Shown here in pieces: positions 1 to 8,067 of a DNA stretch of 40,312 nt. The notes beneath the pieces are model-generated. The model was not told the origin of the DNA and made no database searches. It was given only the letters and a program-made list of their open reading frames with translations. Source of the stretch: Peptoniphilus duerdenii ATCC BAA-1640. Lineage in GTDB: Bacteria; Bacillota; Clostridia; Tissierellales; Peptoniphilaceae. The position numbers and the translations under genes are program-made. Location of the stretch: the NCBI RefSeq assembly GCF_000146345.1, contig NZ_GL397071.1:927086-967397 (forward strand), given 5' to 3'. Positions within the stretch are counted from its first letter, which is position 1. Each line of letters starts with the position of its first letter.

Positions 1-117
1 TTAAGAATAAAAATTTATAATATTTATTATTCTAATAAAATGATGCAAATAAAGGCTTTTGATTTAGTATAAGAGAGAAGTAATATAGTTATCAGATAAT
101 TTATTTATAAAATAATA

Positions 118-146
118 TTGTGAAAACTATTTCTTCGTTGTATAAT
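118..146 (+). promoter_or_regulatory. Sigma-A type promoter for the NhaC-like carrier / megL operon
   Basis: The -35 box is TTGTGA (118-123) and the -10 box is a perfect TATAAT (141-146), with a 17-bp spacer. Transcription should start near 153, leaving a leader of about 39 nt before the ATG at 192. This supports the ATG at 192 over an in-frame GTG at 120, which lies inside the -35 box. The leader is too short for an S-box or T-box. Confidence 0.7.
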
Positions 147-191
147 AAATTCAGATGGACAAAATTATTTCTTTATTTAAGGAGGAAAAAA

Positions 192-1592
192 ATGGAAAAC
201 AAAAAAGTAAGACCTAATGGCAAAGCCTTGATACCTTTTCTAATTTTCGTACTTTTCTACCTTGGCGTAGGACTTTACTTAAATTACAAAGAAGTTCCGA
301 TGGCTTTCTACGTAGTGCCAGCACCTATTTCAGTGCTAGTTGGTATTATATTCGCATTTATAATGTTTAAAGGATCAATCGATTCTAAATTCTCAAACTT
401 CGTTAAAGGATGTGGAGATGAAAACATTATAATCATGTGTATCATCTACATACTTGCAGGAGCTTTTGCTACAGTATCTGGAGCAATGGGCGGAGTTGAA
501 AGTACTGTAAACCTAGGTATGAGTATCATACCTCCACAACTTTTAACTGCTGGTATATTCCTTATGGCAGCACTTATTTCTCTTGCAACTGGAACATCCG
601 TAGGTACCATCACTACAATGTGTCCAATCGCAGTTGGACTTGCTACCCAAGGTGGACTAAGCATGCCACTTACTATAGGAGCTCTAGTTGGAGGTTCTAT
701 GTTTGGGGATAACCTATCAGTTATTTCTGATACTACTATCGCTGCTACACGTACCCAAAACGTTGAAATGAGAGATAAGTTTAAGATGAACTTTAAACTA
801 GCTCTTCCTGCAGCTATAATCACATTTGTACTACTTCTTATCTTTGGTAAACCTGAAGTAGTTACCCAAGGCGGACCTTACGAATACTCATTTGTAAAAG
901 TTATTCCATATATAGTTGTACTTGTTTCAGCTCTACTTGGATTCAACGTATTCTTAGTACTTACCTCAGGTATTTTACTTTCTGGTATTATTGGTATCGC
1001 TACACATTCATTTACTCTTCTTGAACTTCCTGGACACATTTACACAGGATTCTCTGGAGTATTTGAAATATTCTTACTTTCAATGTTAACCGGTGGTCTA
1101 GCTTACATGGTTAGAAACGAAGGTGGTATTGAATGGATAATTCAAAAGACTAAGAAATTCTTAAAGGGATCTAAATCAGCAGAAGTTGGTACTGCAGTAC
1201 TAATCAGTGCTCTTGATGCAGCAGTTGCAAACAACACTGTAGCTATCATCATCGCTGGTCCTGTTGCAAAAGAATTCTCAAACGAATATAAAATGGACCC
1301 TAGAAGATCAGCTTCACTTCTTGATACTTTCTCTTGCGTAATGCAAGGATTTATCCCTTACGGAGCTCAACTTCTTATAGCAGCAAAATTAACTGAAGGC
1401 GCAGTAAGTACCTTCCAAATCATGCCATTCTTATGGTATCAATTTATACTTGCGGTTGTGGCTATAATCTCTGTTTACATTCCATTTACAGAACCTAAAG
1501 ATAAATGGAACTATGAATATGATATGCCACAGTCAAAAGCAAAAGAATTTATAGACAAGGGCATTGCCCCACAAGACGCAAAAATAGCTTAA
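192..1592 (+). CDS. NhaC-superfamily Na+/H+ antiporter-like carrier, possibly a methionine transporter
   Basis: This is a 466-residue polytopic inner-membrane protein of the NhaC family. The family hallmark is visible as a GxxxGDNLSxISDTTIAATRTQN segment in the middle of the protein, preceded by a Gly/Thr-rich TM stretch (LATGTSVGTITTMCP). About 11-12 hydrophobic segments are present. The ATG at 192 follows GGAGG and lies downstream of the promoter at 118-146. The gene is 15 bp upstream of methionine gamma-lyase in the same direction. Some NhaC-superfamily members (MetT) were proposed as methionine transporters from methionine-regulon analysis in Gram-positive bacteria, so import of methionine for the adjacent lyase is a reasonable inference. 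Plain Na+/H+ antiport, or another substrate exchange such as MleN-type, remains possible. Family call firm, substrate open. Confidence 0.85.
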   Translation: MENKKVRPNGKALIPFLIFVLFYLGVGLYLNYKEVPMAFYVVPAPISVLVGIIFAFIMFKGSIDSKFSNFVKGCGDENIIIMCIIYILAGAFATVSGAMGGVESTVNLGMSIIPPQLLTAGIFLMAALISLATGTSVGTITTMCPIAVGLATQGGLSMPLTIGALVGGSMFGDNLSVISDTTIAATRTQNVEMRDKFKMNFKLALPAAIITFVLLLIFGKPEVVTQGGPYEYSFVKVIPYIVVLVSALLGFNVFLVLTSGILLSGIIGIATHSFTLLELPGHIYTGFSGVFEIFLLSMLTGGLAYMVRNEGGIEWIIQKTKKFLKGSKSAEVGTAVLISALDAAVANNTVAIIIAGPVAKEFSNEYKMDPRRSASLLDTFSCVMQGFIPYGAQLLIAAKLTEGAVSTFQIMPFLWYQFILAVVAIISVYIPFTEPKDKWNYEYDMPQSKAKEFIDKGIAPQDAKIA

Positions 1593-1607
1593 TTTTAGGA
1601 GGAAATA

Positions 1608-2810
1608 ATGAACACAAGAGACGAACTAATGAAAATGGGAGTAGGAACACAAGCAATTCACGGAGGCACTGTACATGATCAATACGGCGCACTTGCTACT
1701 CCAATCTACGCTACATCAACTTTTATATTTGATTCAGCTGAACAAGGTGGAAGAAGATTTGCACTTGAAGAAGATGGATACATCTATTCAAGACTTGGAA
1801 ACCCAACCAACTCAATGGTAGAAAACAAAGTTGCACTACTTGAAGGAGCAGAAGCTGCTCTATCTACTGCATCTGGAATGGGCGCTATTACATCAGCAAT
1901 CTGGCCATTTATCAAAGCTGGAGACCATATACTAGCATCTAAGACTCTTTATGGATGTACATTTGCTTTCTTAGAACATGGACTTACTAGACTAGGAATC
2001 GATGTTGAATTTATAAACATGGCTGACCTAGACGAAGTAAAAGCTAAAATAAGAGACAACACTAGAATAGTTTATCTAGAAACTCCTGCAAACCCTAACA
2101 TGGACATCTGCGATATCGAAGAAATATCTAAGATAGCTCATGAAAAAGAAGGAAGAATGGTTATAGTAGATAACACTTACTGTACTCCATATATTCAAAA
2201 ACCACTTTCACTAGGAGCAGATTTAGTAGTTCACTCAGCAACTAAGTACCTAAACGGACACGGAGACGTTATCGCCGGATTCGTTGTAGGATCTGCTGAA
2301 CTAGTTGCACAAGCAAGACTAGTTGGTCTAAAAGATATGACAGGAGCTGTACTAAGCCCATTTGAAGCATACCTAATCAACAGAGGACTTAAAACTCTTC
2401 ACCTAAGAATGGAAAGACACTGCGAAAACGCAATGAAGATCGCAGAATTCTTAGAAAAACATGAACAAGTAGCTTCTATCCAATACCCAGGACTTAAATC
2501 ATTTAAGTTCTATGATCTTGCTAAGAAACAAATGAGACTTCCAGGCGCTATGATTTCATTCGAACTTAAAGGCGGAATCGAAGCAGGAAGAACTCTTATG
2601 AACTCTGTTAAACTTTGTACATTAGCTGTTTCACTAGGTGACTGTGAAACTCTAATCCAACATCCAGCAACTATGACTCACAGCCCATACACAGCTGAAG
2701 AAAGAGCAAAAGCTGGTATAACAGACGGTATGGTTAGACTTTCAGTAGGTCTTGAAAATGTTGACGATCTAATCGCTGACCTTGATCAAGCACTTGCTAA
2801 AATCAAATAA
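1608..2810 (+). CDS. megL: Methionine gamma-lyase (PLP-dependent)
   Basis: A cytosolic, PLP-dependent Cys/Met-metabolism enzyme of 400 residues, predicted to split L-methionine into methanethiol, 2-oxobutyrate and ammonia. The PLP lysine is K213 in SATKYLNGHGD. Residues that separate methionine gamma-lyase from cystathionine lyases are all present: Y60 and R62 (YSRLGNPT), Y115, the diagnostic C117 (TLYGCTF), and K242-D243 (LKDMTGA). These match Tyr59, Arg61, Tyr114, Cys116, Lys211 and Lys240-Asp241 of the Pseudomonas putida enzyme. The start has a strong AGGAGG site 6 nt upstream, and the gene is co-transcribed with the carrier before it. In anaerobes this reaction feeds 2-oxobutyrate fermentation and releases foul-smelling thiols. 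A rho-independent terminator follows. Confidence 0.93.
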   Translation: MNTRDELMKMGVGTQAIHGGTVHDQYGALATPIYATSTFIFDSAEQGGRRFALEEDGYIYSRLGNPTNSMVENKVALLEGAEAALSTASGMGAITSAIWPFIKAGDHILASKTLYGCTFAFLEHGLTRLGIDVEFINMADLDEVKAKIRDNTRIVYLETPANPNMDICDIEEISKIAHEKEGRMVIVDNTYCTPYIQKPLSLGADLVVHSATKYLNGHGDVIAGFVVGSAELVAQARLVGLKDMTGAVLSPFEAYLINRGLKTLHLRMERHCENAMKIAEFLEKHEQVASIQYPGLKSFKFYDLAKKQMRLPGAMISFELKGGIEAGRTLMNSVKLCTLAVSLGDCETLIQHPATMTHSPYTAEERAKAGITDGMVRLSVGLENVDDLIADLDQALAKIK

Positions 2811-2828
2811 ATAAAATAAAATTAATAT

Positions 2829-2868
2829 TAATAAAAAGGCTTGGTTCATATCAAGCCTTTTATTAATT
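2829..2868 (+). terminator. Terminator after megL
   Basis: The hairpin AAAGGCTTG (2835-2843) / CAAGCCTTT (2852-2860) has an 8-nt loop and continues into TTATTAATTT. The arms extend outward through A/T pairs with one bulged A, so it may work in both directions. It ends the carrier-megL operon. Confidence 0.8.
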
Positions 2869-2909
2869 TCTAAACTCTGTTAAAATATATAGGAAAGGTC
2901 GGGTGAAAT

Positions 2910-4268
2910 ATGGATTATCAAGAATATGTTGAATTAAGAGAATATTTTGTAAAATTAATAGAAGAAAAAAACTTAAAAGAATTAAAACAAGTAGTATCTG
3001 AAATGAACGTAGTCGATATTGCAGAAGTAATAGAGGACTTAGAAGATAAACAGATGCTTTTAGTATTTAGAATGCTTCCAAAGGATATGGGCTCCGACGT
3101 ATTTTCCTACATGGAAATGTACAACAAAAAGAGAATTATAAACTCTATTACAGATGAAGAGCTTCACTCAATCCTAGATGAACTATACTTCGATGATATG
3201 GTCGACGTTATAGAAGAGATGCCAGCTAACGTAGTTACCAAGGTTCTTAAAAAAGCACCGGCAGATAGGCGTAAACTAATAAACGACTTTTTAAGATACC
3301 CTGAGGATTCAGCTGGATCTATAATGACCATAGAGTATGTATCCTTAAAGCCAGAGATGACAGTTAAGGAAGCTTTAGACTATATCAAAAAAGTTGGAAT
3401 AGATAAGGAAACCATCTACACATGTTACGTTGAAAATGAATACAAGATGCTAATCGGTTTTGTATCTTTAAGAACAATAGTAACATCAGATGAAACACAA
3501 ATTATTAAAAATATAATGGAGGAAGACGTCATCTTCGTAACGACACAGGACGACCAAGAAGAAGTAGCAGACATCTTCACAAGATATGGTTACTTGGCAC
3601 TACCGGTAGTTGACCAAGAACACAGATTATGCGGAATTATAACATTCGACGATATTTTGGACATAGTTGAAGCGGAAGCTACAGAAGACTTTCACAAGAT
3701 GGCAGCGGTAGCACCATCAGATGACGAATACCTAGATCAAAGTGCGTGGCAACTTGCGAAGAACAGAATACCTTGGCTTTTAATACTTATGATTTCAGCA
3801 ACAGCAACCACAGCAATCATAGGAAGATTCGATGCACTTATCGCACAGTACGTAGTCTTGTCATCATTTATACCTATGATAACAGACACAGGCGGTAACG
3901 CAGGTTCACAAGCTTCTACGGTAGTTATCCGTGCCATGGCAACAGGAGAAATCGGTTTTGGAGACGGATTAAAAGTAATATGGAAAGAAATAAGAGTAGG
4001 AATGATAGCAGGAGCAACCCTTGGCCTTGCAAACTTTTTTAGGATTTGGCTATTTACATCAAATGGACCACTTCTAGCGGGAATGGTATCAGTAACAATA
4101 CTATTTACAGTGCTATTTTCAAAACTACTAGGAGCGCTTCTTCCGATACTTGCTAAGAAAGTAAATCTAGACCCTGCAATCATGGCATCTGCACTGATTA
4201 CAACCATCATAGACTCATTGGCACTAATGGTATACTTCTTGATGGCAGAAGCATTCTTAGGAATATAA
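2910..4268 (+). CDS. mgtE: Magnesium channel/transporter MgtE
   Basis: A 452-residue inner-membrane Mg2+ channel with the standard domain order: N-terminal helical superhelix (about 1-130), paired CBS domains (about 136-260), a connecting helix, and five TM segments (about 285-452). The pore signature PMITDTGGNAGSQ lies at 322-334, and the TM5 aspartate is D435 (TTIIDSLALM), equivalent to Asp432 of the Thermus protein. CBS domains are known to gate the pore by cytosolic Mg2+. The start codon has a weak purine-rich site (AGGAAAGGTCGGGTGA). Only about 100 bp separate it from megL, half of it terminator, so there is no room for an M-box riboswitch; control is probably at the protein level. Length is normal for the family. 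Confidence 0.95.
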   Translation: MDYQEYVELREYFVKLIEEKNLKELKQVVSEMNVVDIAEVIEDLEDKQMLLVFRMLPKDMGSDVFSYMEMYNKKRIINSITDEELHSILDELYFDDMVDVIEEMPANVVTKVLKKAPADRRKLINDFLRYPEDSAGSIMTIEYVSLKPEMTVKEALDYIKKVGIDKETIYTCYVENEYKMLIGFVSLRTIVTSDETQIIKNIMEEDVIFVTTQDDQEEVADIFTRYGYLALPVVDQEHRLCGIITFDDILDIVEAEATEDFHKMAAVAPSDDEYLDQSAWQLAKNRIPWLLILMISATATTAIIGRFDALIAQYVVLSSFIPMITDTGGNAGSQASTVVIRAMATGEIGFGDGLKVIWKEIRVGMIAGATLGLANFFRIWLFTSNGPLLAGMVSVTILFTVLFSKLLGALLPILAKKVNLDPAIMASALITTIIDSLALMVYFLMAEAFLGI

Positions 4269-4284
4269 TTTAAAAAATAAAATT

Positions 4285-4307
4285 AAGGACCGAAAGGTTC
4301 TTTTTTT
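4285..4307 (+). terminator. Terminator after mgtE
   Basis: The hairpin AAGGACC-GAAA-GGTTCTT (4285-4302), with one G-T pair, runs directly into seven T residues (4301-4307). Confidence 0.85.
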
Positions 4308-4372
4308 ATGAAACGAATAAGTCGGAAAATAATTTTAAATTTTGAAAAATTTTAGAATATAATTTTAAAAAT

Positions 4373-4393
4373 AAAAAAAGCCCCTAAGGGCTT
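4373..4393 (-). terminator. Terminator after hcp
   Basis: On the minus strand AAGCCC-TTAG-GGGCTT (4393-4378) is followed by a T run (A run 4373-4379 on the plus strand). It sits just after the hcp stop codon, tail to tail with the mgtE terminator. Confidence 0.85.
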
Positions 4394-4396
4394 ATA

Positions 4397-5995
4397 TTAA
4401 TTTAGAGACGCTTTTAGATCATCTTCAACGCTTCCAGTAGGTGAAATATTATAATTTTCTACCAAGTAGTTTAGAACATTTTCTGAAAGGAATGCTGGAA
4501 GTGTAGGTCCTAGTTTTATATTTTTAATTCCAAGGTATAGAAGTGTTAGTAGGATACATACCGCCTTTTGTTCATACCAAGATAAAATCATGGAAAGAGG
4601 AAGTTCATTTACTCCACAGTTAAATGCATCTGCAAGAGCTAGGGCAATTTTGATTGCGCCATAGGCATCATTACATTGTCCAACATCAAGTAGTCTTGGG
4701 ATTCCATCTATATCTCCTAGATTTAAATCGTTGAAACGATACTTTCCACAAGCAAGAGTTAAAATCACAGAATCTTTAGGAGCTTTTTCTACAAACTCTG
4801 TATAATAATTTCTTCCAGGGCGTGCTCCGTCACAACCACCTACAAGGAAGAAATGAGAGATATGCCCACTCTTTACAGCGTCAACTACCTTGTCTGCAAT
4901 ACTTAAAACTGTATTGTGGCCAAAACCTGTGGTTACACTTTTTCCACCATTTATACCAGTGAATTCTTTATTTTCAGTATATCCACCTAGTTCAAGAGCT
5001 TTTTCTATAACTGGTGTAAAATCTTTTTCTTCACCTATATGGGTAAGCTCAGGGAAAGAAACTACTTCTGTTGTAAAGACTCTGTCCTTGTAAGATTCTT
5101 TTGGTGGCATTAGGCAGTTTGTAGTGAAGAGTATCGGTGCAGGGATATTATCGAATTCCTTTTGTTGATTTTGCCATGCAGTTCCGAAATTTCCCTTTAG
5201 GTGGGAGTATTTCTTTAGTTCTGGATAGCCATGGGCAGGGAGCATTTCTCCATGGGTGTAGATATTTATTCCCTTGCCTTCAGTTTGTTCTAGTAAAAGT
5301 TTTAAATCGTATAGATCGTGACCAGTGATAACTATAAATGGTCCTTTTTCTACTTCTAAACTTACTTCTGTTGGAGTTGGATTTCCAAAAGTTTCTGTGT
5401 TTGCCTTATCTAAAAGTTCCATACATTTTAAATTTACTTTACCAACTTCTAAAACTATTGGAAGTAGGTCATCCATTTTTAAATCTTCATTACCAATTAC
5501 GTCAAGTGCTCGTACTAAGAATTCGTCCACTTCGTCATCACTATAACCTAAGATCATTGCGTGGTATGCATAAGCAGCCATGCCACGAATACCAAAGAGA
5601 ATTAAAGACTTCAAAGAACGGATATCTTCATCTGTAGACCAAAGTCTATTAAGGTCGTAATCATCGTATTCTCCAAAAGTTTTATCGCATTTAGAACAGT
5701 GTGGGACGATGCTTTTTCTTTCTTCTAGAACTTTATCTATCATTTCCTTTACGGTCTCATCGTTGAAATTTACATTTGTTACAGTAGTGAAAAGCCCTTC
5801 CAAAATAATTTTGCAGGTTTCTTTTCTTGGTAGTCCAGTGTTTTTTGCACTTTGTGCAAGACCTATAAGCGCTCCTGTTAATTTATCTTGCAAGTTTGCA
5901 ACGGTAGCTGATTTTCCACATACACCAGCACATCCGGTACAAGCTTGTGAACGAGAAGTCTGTTCACATTGAAAACAAAACATTTGATTATTCAT
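4397..5995 (-). CDS. hcp: Hybrid cluster protein (Hcp, hydroxylamine reductase family)
   Basis: A cytosolic 532-residue Fe-S protein. Hcp was described as a hydroxylamine reductase and is now regarded mainly as an NO reductase or nitrosative-stress protein. The N-terminal cluster cysteines are C7, C10, C19 and C26; the last spacing is one residue longer than in the Desulfovibrio protein, and an extra C22 lies between. All hybrid-cluster ligands are present: H226, E250, C294, C388 (the persulfide cysteine, VGGCDGARPG), C416, C441, E475 and K477 (YEQKAV). They sit at a nearly constant offset from the Desulfovibrio vulgaris positions. AGGAGG lies just before the ATG. No reductase gene (hcr) is adjacent, as in other strict anaerobes. 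It is divergent from a Crp/Fnr-type regulator gene and shares a palindromic operator with it. Confidence 0.96.
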   Translation of the reverse strand: MNNQMFCFQCEQTSRSQACTGCAGVCGKSATVANLQDKLTGALIGLAQSAKNTGLPRKETCKIILEGLFTTVTNVNFNDETVKEMIDKVLEERKSIVPHCSKCDKTFGEYDDYDLNRLWSTDEDIRSLKSLILFGIRGMAAYAYHAMILGYSDDEVDEFLVRALDVIGNEDLKMDDLLPIVLEVGKVNLKCMELLDKANTETFGNPTPTEVSLEVEKGPFIVITGHDLYDLKLLLEQTEGKGINIYTHGEMLPAHGYPELKKYSHLKGNFGTAWQNQQKEFDNIPAPILFTTNCLMPPKESYKDRVFTTEVVSFPELTHIGEEKDFTPVIEKALELGGYTENKEFTGINGGKSVTTGFGHNTVLSIADKVVDAVKSGHISHFFLVGGCDGARPGRNYYTEFVEKAPKDSVILTLACGKYRFNDLNLGDIDGIPRLLDVGQCNDAYGAIKIALALADAFNCGVNELPLSMILSWYEQKAVCILLTLLYLGIKNIKLGPTLPAFLSENVLNYLVENYNISPTGSVEDDLKASLN

Positions 5996-6027
5996 AATTA
6001 CCTCCTAAAATTTACCTTTTAATTATC

Positions 6028-6056
6028 TTGTATATAGAATATAATTGTTTTAAAGA
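6028..6056 (+). promoter_or_regulatory. Probable promoter of the Crp/Fnr-type regulator gene
   Basis: TTGTAT (6028-6033), a 17-bp spacer and TAAAGA (6051-6056) predict a start near 6063. The palindrome at 6064-6077 would then lie over the first transcribed bases. That placement suggests repression by the bound regulator, i.e. negative autoregulation. Inference from geometry only. Confidence 0.4.
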
Positions 6057-6063
6057 TAGTTCC

Positions 6064-6077
6064 GTTGTTATAACAAC
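6064..6077. promoter_or_regulatory. Palindromic operator GTTGTTATAACAAC between hcp and the regulator gene
   Basis: A perfect 14-bp palindrome in the hcp/regulator divergent spacer. Reading toward hcp, candidate -10 elements (TATTCT at 6041-6036 or TATATT at 6043-6038) lie 32 or 30 bp from its centre and there is no good -35 box. This is the spacing of class II Crp/Fnr activation sites. The same palindrome, differing only in its central two bases, occurs at 6771-6784. Confidence 0.7.
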
Positions 6078-6098
6078 AAAAATAAAAAAGGTTAGAGA

Positions 6099-6767
6099 AT
6101 GAAAGAAATAATTTTAAAGTCCAAAATTTTTAAAAATATAGAAGAAAATGAAGTAGATCTTCTTCTTAAATGTATCAATAACTATAGGAAAACTTTTAAA
6201 AAAGGTGAGGTTATACTTAGAGAAGGGGAAAAAACAGAGTACATGGGAATAGTTATAACTGGCAGCGTCGTAGTGGAAAGAGCAGACCTTTGGGGTAACA
6301 ACACGGTGCTTGGTGTGATTTCGCCTGGAGGAATATTTGCAGAGACCTATGCAATATTAAATGATGAGCCACTGATGATAAATGTGTATGCAAATGAAAA
6401 ATCTGAAATTTTATTTTTAAGGACCAATGAAATATTTAAAACCTGTGAGAAATCTTGTAATTTCCACGACCAACTAATACTTAATCTAATACGAATAGCT
6501 TCTTTTAAAAATTTAAATCTCTCAAGAAAAATTCTCCACACAGGACCTAAAACCATTAGAGGCAAACTGCTTTCATTCTTTTCTGAATGGGTGAAGAAGG
6601 AGAAGTCACTTTCTTTTTCCATTCCGTATGATCGTCAACAATTGGCAGACTACCTATCCGTGGACAGATCTGCTATGTCAAACGAGCTTTCAAAGATGCA
6701 AAAGGAAGGAATCTTAGAATTTAAAAAGAATAAATTTAAAATTATAGATGAAAATATTATTTTTTAA
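6099..6767 (+). CDS. Crp/Fnr-family transcription regulator (HcpR-like)
   Basis: A 222-residue DNA-binding protein. Residues about 10-115 form a cyclic-nucleotide-binding-type beta roll (KKGEVILREGEKTEYMGIV, then a GGIFAETYAIL turn). A long dimer helix follows, then a C-terminal winged helix whose recognition helix is near SVDRSAMSNELSKM (187-200). There are only three cysteines (C25, C116, C120) and no N-terminal four-cysteine cluster, so it is not an oxygen sensor of the E. coli Fnr type. Divergence from hcp and the flanking palindromes suggest an HcpR-like activator; some HcpR proteins sense NO through haem. It probably activates hcp and the DUF438 gene and may repress itself. Family certain, ligand unknown. 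Confidence 0.88.
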   Translation: MKEIILKSKIFKNIEENEVDLLLKCINNYRKTFKKGEVILREGEKTEYMGIVITGSVVVERADLWGNNTVLGVISPGGIFAETYAILNDEPLMINVYANEKSEILFLRTNEIFKTCEKSCNFHDQLILNLIRIASFKNLNLSRKILHTGPKTIRGKLLSFFSEWVKKEKSLSFSIPYDRQQLADYLSVDRSAMSNELSKMQKEGILEFKKNKFKIIDENIIF

Positions 6768-6769
6768 TT

Positions 6770-6785
6770 CGTTGTTAAAACAACG
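6770..6785. promoter_or_regulatory. Second palindromic operator, before the DUF438 gene
   Basis: CGTTGTT-AA-AACAACG has perfect 7-bp arms and the same GTTGTT/AACAAC half-sites as the site at 6064-6077. A good -10, TAAAAT (6807-6812), is centred 32 bp downstream, while the -35 position (CGCAAA) is poor. This again matches activator-dependent class II geometry and links the DUF438 gene to the same regulator. Confidence 0.65.
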
Positions 6786-6850
6786 CAAAAATATTTTCTA
6801 ATTGGGTAAAATTATCATTAAGAGATAGAAATTAATGAAAGGAGAAAAAA

Positions 6851-8053
6851 ATGACAAGAGAAGAAAGAATCGATTTGATCAAATCTTACTTAAAAAGACT
6901 AGGTGCAGGAGAAGACTTGGAATCTGTAAGGGAAGATTTTAAAAAGAATTTCGAAGGAGTAGATGCCACAGAAATCATGGCAGCGGAAGAAAGCCTTATA
7001 AGAGAAGGAACTCCTGTTTCAGAAATACAAAAGCTTTGCGACATACACTCAGCCTTATTTCACAAGGAAGACAAAGATCCTAGTAAAAGCGTGGACCTAA
7101 TAAAAAATACGGAAAATAAAATCGATAGAGGATTATTTGAAAAGAAGTTTGAAATTGCAGAAGAACTAATAAACACTAAAGGTCATCCGCTAAATATATT
7201 CCATCTTGAAAATGAAGCCCTCGGAAAATTAATTGAAAAAGCGAAAGTTGCCCTTGAAAAGAAAGAAAATTACTACGATGCTTTTCTTGAAATGAGAAAT
7301 TTAAGCATCCACTATGCGAAAAAGGGGGACCTTCTATATCCTCATCTCGAAGCTGGATTTGGAATAGTAGGACCATCCAATGTAATGTGGACCCATGATG
7401 ACGAAATCAGAGCAGAACTGAAGAAACTTCTTTCAAACAAGGATAAGGCAGAAGAAAATATAGAAAGATTTAAAACTCTTCTTACGAGAATCGAAGAGAT
7501 GATCTACAAAGAAGAAAAGATTCTATTCCCAAACTGTGCAGTTCATTTTAAAAAAGATGATTGGATAGGAATTTACAAAGATATGAAGGACTACGACATC
7601 GCCTTTGGAGTAAATGAAACCTGGGATGAAGCTGAGGAAGCTAAAGAAGAATTTAAACTAAAGATTGAAAATGAAGTGTACCTATCAGGCGGACATATGA
7701 ATATCAATGAATTAAATTCTGTTTTAAATTCAATACCAGCAGAAATAACCTTCGTAGATAAAAATAATATCAACAAATATTTCAACGAGGGAGAAAAGTT
7801 GATGAAGAGACCGAAGATGGCAATCGATAGAAATGTCATGACCTGCCACCCACCAAAGGTACAAGCGATTGTAAATGCAATCATCGATGATTTTAGAAAT
7901 GGAAGAAAGGACAACGTCCCAATCTGGATGGAAAAAGCAGGAAGGACACTATATGTAAATTACATCGCAGTAAGAGATGAAAAAGGAGAATATCTAGGAA
8001 CATTGGAACTTGTGCAAGATATGACCTTTGCGAAAAAACATTTTTTAGGATAA
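6851..8053 (+). CDS. DUF438 protein with hemerythrin-like and PAS domains
   Basis: A cytosolic 400-residue protein with three parts. Residues 1-75 are the DUF438 helical region. Residues about 100-235 are a hemerythrin-like bundle with candidate iron ligands H118/E122 (HLENE), H154, H165 (LLYPHLE), H182/E186 (WTHDDE) and a glutamate in the EEKILFP stretch (221-227). Residues about 285-400 are a PAS-like domain (AEITFVDKNN ... GTLELVQDMT). The start follows AAAGGAG. It is 83 bp after the regulator gene and has its own palindromic operator. A di-iron bundle joined to a PAS domain fits binding or sensing of O2 or NO, in line with hcp next door. No enzymatic output domain is visible, so the partner is unknown. 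Confidence 0.85.
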   Translation: MTREERIDLIKSYLKRLGAGEDLESVREDFKKNFEGVDATEIMAAEESLIREGTPVSEIQKLCDIHSALFHKEDKDPSKSVDLIKNTENKIDRGLFEKKFEIAEELINTKGHPLNIFHLENEALGKLIEKAKVALEKKENYYDAFLEMRNLSIHYAKKGDLLYPHLEAGFGIVGPSNVMWTHDDEIRAELKKLLSNKDKAEENIERFKTLLTRIEEMIYKEEKILFPNCAVHFKKDDWIGIYKDMKDYDIAFGVNETWDEAEEAKEEFKLKIENEVYLSGGHMNINELNSVLNSIPAEITFVDKNNINKYFNEGEKLMKRPKMAIDRNVMTCHPPKVQAIVNAIIDDFRNGRKDNVPIWMEKAGRTLYVNYIAVRDEKGEYLGTLELVQDMTFAKKHFLG

Positions 8054-8067
8054 TTAATAACAATTTT

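Noticed and set aside
1-119. S-box or T-box leader before the carrier-megL operon
   Set aside because: The promoter leaves a short leader, and no T-box or S-box core elements are recognisable upstream.
120-191. GTG start giving 24 extra residues on the NhaC-like carrier
   Set aside because: The codon lies inside the -35 box and lacks a binding site; ATG 192 has GGAGG.
1608-2810. Cystathionine gamma-lyase or gamma-synthase
   Set aside because: C117 and the LKDMTGA lysine-aspartate pair are those of methionine gamma-lyase.
2811-2909. M-box riboswitch before mgtE
   Set aside because: Only 99 bp are available, about 40 of them terminator; no M-box features are seen.
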